In this document: positions 12,954-13,085 of the stretch, in pieces
Numbering within the stretch: position 1 is the first letter of the stretch
Layout of the letters: every line of letters starts with the position of its first letter
NCBI GenBank assembly: GCA_041749815.1
Contig: JBGTAR010000016.1
Location: 1 to 13,085, forward strand
Length of the DNA: 13,085 bases
Direction: 5' to 3'
DNA from: JAJTZA01 sp041749815
GTDB taxonomy: Bacteria > Verrucomicrobiota > Verrucomicrobiia > Chthoniobacterales > Terrimicrobiaceae
Position numbers and translations under genes: made by a program
The notes under the pieces: generated by a model
Told to the model about the DNA's origin: nothing
The model's input: the letters and a program-made list of their open reading frames with translations, nothing else
The model's database searches: none

Positions 12954-13085
12954 TGTAGTCCGTCAAGCAGATTGCATATTATGAAGGGTTTGACGCCCCC
13001 TCTTCACTTTTTCGAGAATGTCCGATGCCTTAGCGGTCCAAATAAATGGTTTTGGATCATCATTATGAACACTGATGTGCTCCTC
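12951..13085 (-). mobile_element. IS630-family insertion sequence, right-edge fragment
   Basis: The element runs off the window. Its transposase C-terminus is clear. IS630 elements insert at TA and duplicate it; a TA lies at 12951-12952 inside the PEP-CTERM stop codon, followed by GTGTAGTCCGTCAAG, which may be the start of the terminal inverted repeat. The exact border is inferred, because the other end is not visible. Confidence 0.65.
12963..13085 (-). CDS. IS630-family transposase, C-terminal 40 residues (5' end beyond right edge)
   Basis: On the minus strand an open frame enters at 13085 and stops with TGA at 12963-12965. The 40 residues contain HNDDPKPFIWTAKASDILEKV, which fits the very conserved IS630 C-terminal signature (H-N-x-x-P-K-P-F-x-W-T-x-x-A-x-x-I-L). 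The full protein would be a DDE transposase of roughly 330-350 residues; its catalytic acids lie outside the window. The sequence here is visibly more AT-rich than the neighbouring PEP-CTERM gene, consistent with a mobile insertion. Whether the element is intact cannot be judged. Confidence 0.8.
   Translation of the reverse strand, partial: EEHISVHNDDPKPFIWTAKASDILEKVKRGRQTLHNMQSA

Overview
The window looks like chromosomal DNA of a Gram-negative bacterium, most likely a Verrucomicrobiota member. The reasons are a PEP-CTERM surface protein, a pseudopilin-like protein with a C-terminal DGH motif, a Tat-exported UshA-family phosphatase, a MASE1 histidine kinase, and almost no Shine-Dalgarno sequences. 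The phylum assignment is inference. Twelve protein genes are supported, two of them cut by the window edges. Coding density is high and no gene-free stretch exceeds about 180 bases. I saw no rRNA, tRNA or CRISPR array.

Positions 1-1914 (minus strand) form a tight operon: NAD kinase, then a lone PTS EIIA-like protein, then a conserved protein of unknown function that starts at GTG 558 and runs off the left edge. Upstream on the same strand (2006-3388) is a membrane-anchored AsmA-like protein. A small secreted beta-rich protein (3499-4035, plus strand) diverges from it.

Positions 4056-8823 form an envelope block with a phosphatase theme. On the minus strand, an SGNH-hydrolase-like secreted protein (start 6506) is followed by a Tat-exported UshA/5'-nucleotidase-family enzyme (start 5645). 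Divergently, on the plus strand, lies a lipoprotein that keeps the UshA architecture but has lost nearly all metal-binding residues. It is coupled by an ATGA overlap to a one-helix pseudopilin-like protein. The 152-bp divergent region carries three related half-sites resembling PhoB boxes and a good promoter whose start would fall at the GTG codon. This locus is the best candidate for something undescribed: an active exported phosphatase and a dead lipoprotein paralogue, possibly under phosphate-type control.

Positions 8883-12953 (plus strand) hold ruvC, a two-gene two-component system (NarL/LuxR-type response regulator, then MASE1 histidine kinase) and a PEP-CTERM protein made of six propeller-like repeats. 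A 9-bp inverted repeat precedes the response regulator, and a TAGGT/ACCTA/TAGGT element lies between the kinase and the PEP-CTERM gene. At the right edge is the 3' end of an IS630-family transposase on the minus strand. Its stop lies 9 bp from the PEP-CTERM stop, which may itself contain the TA target of the insertion.
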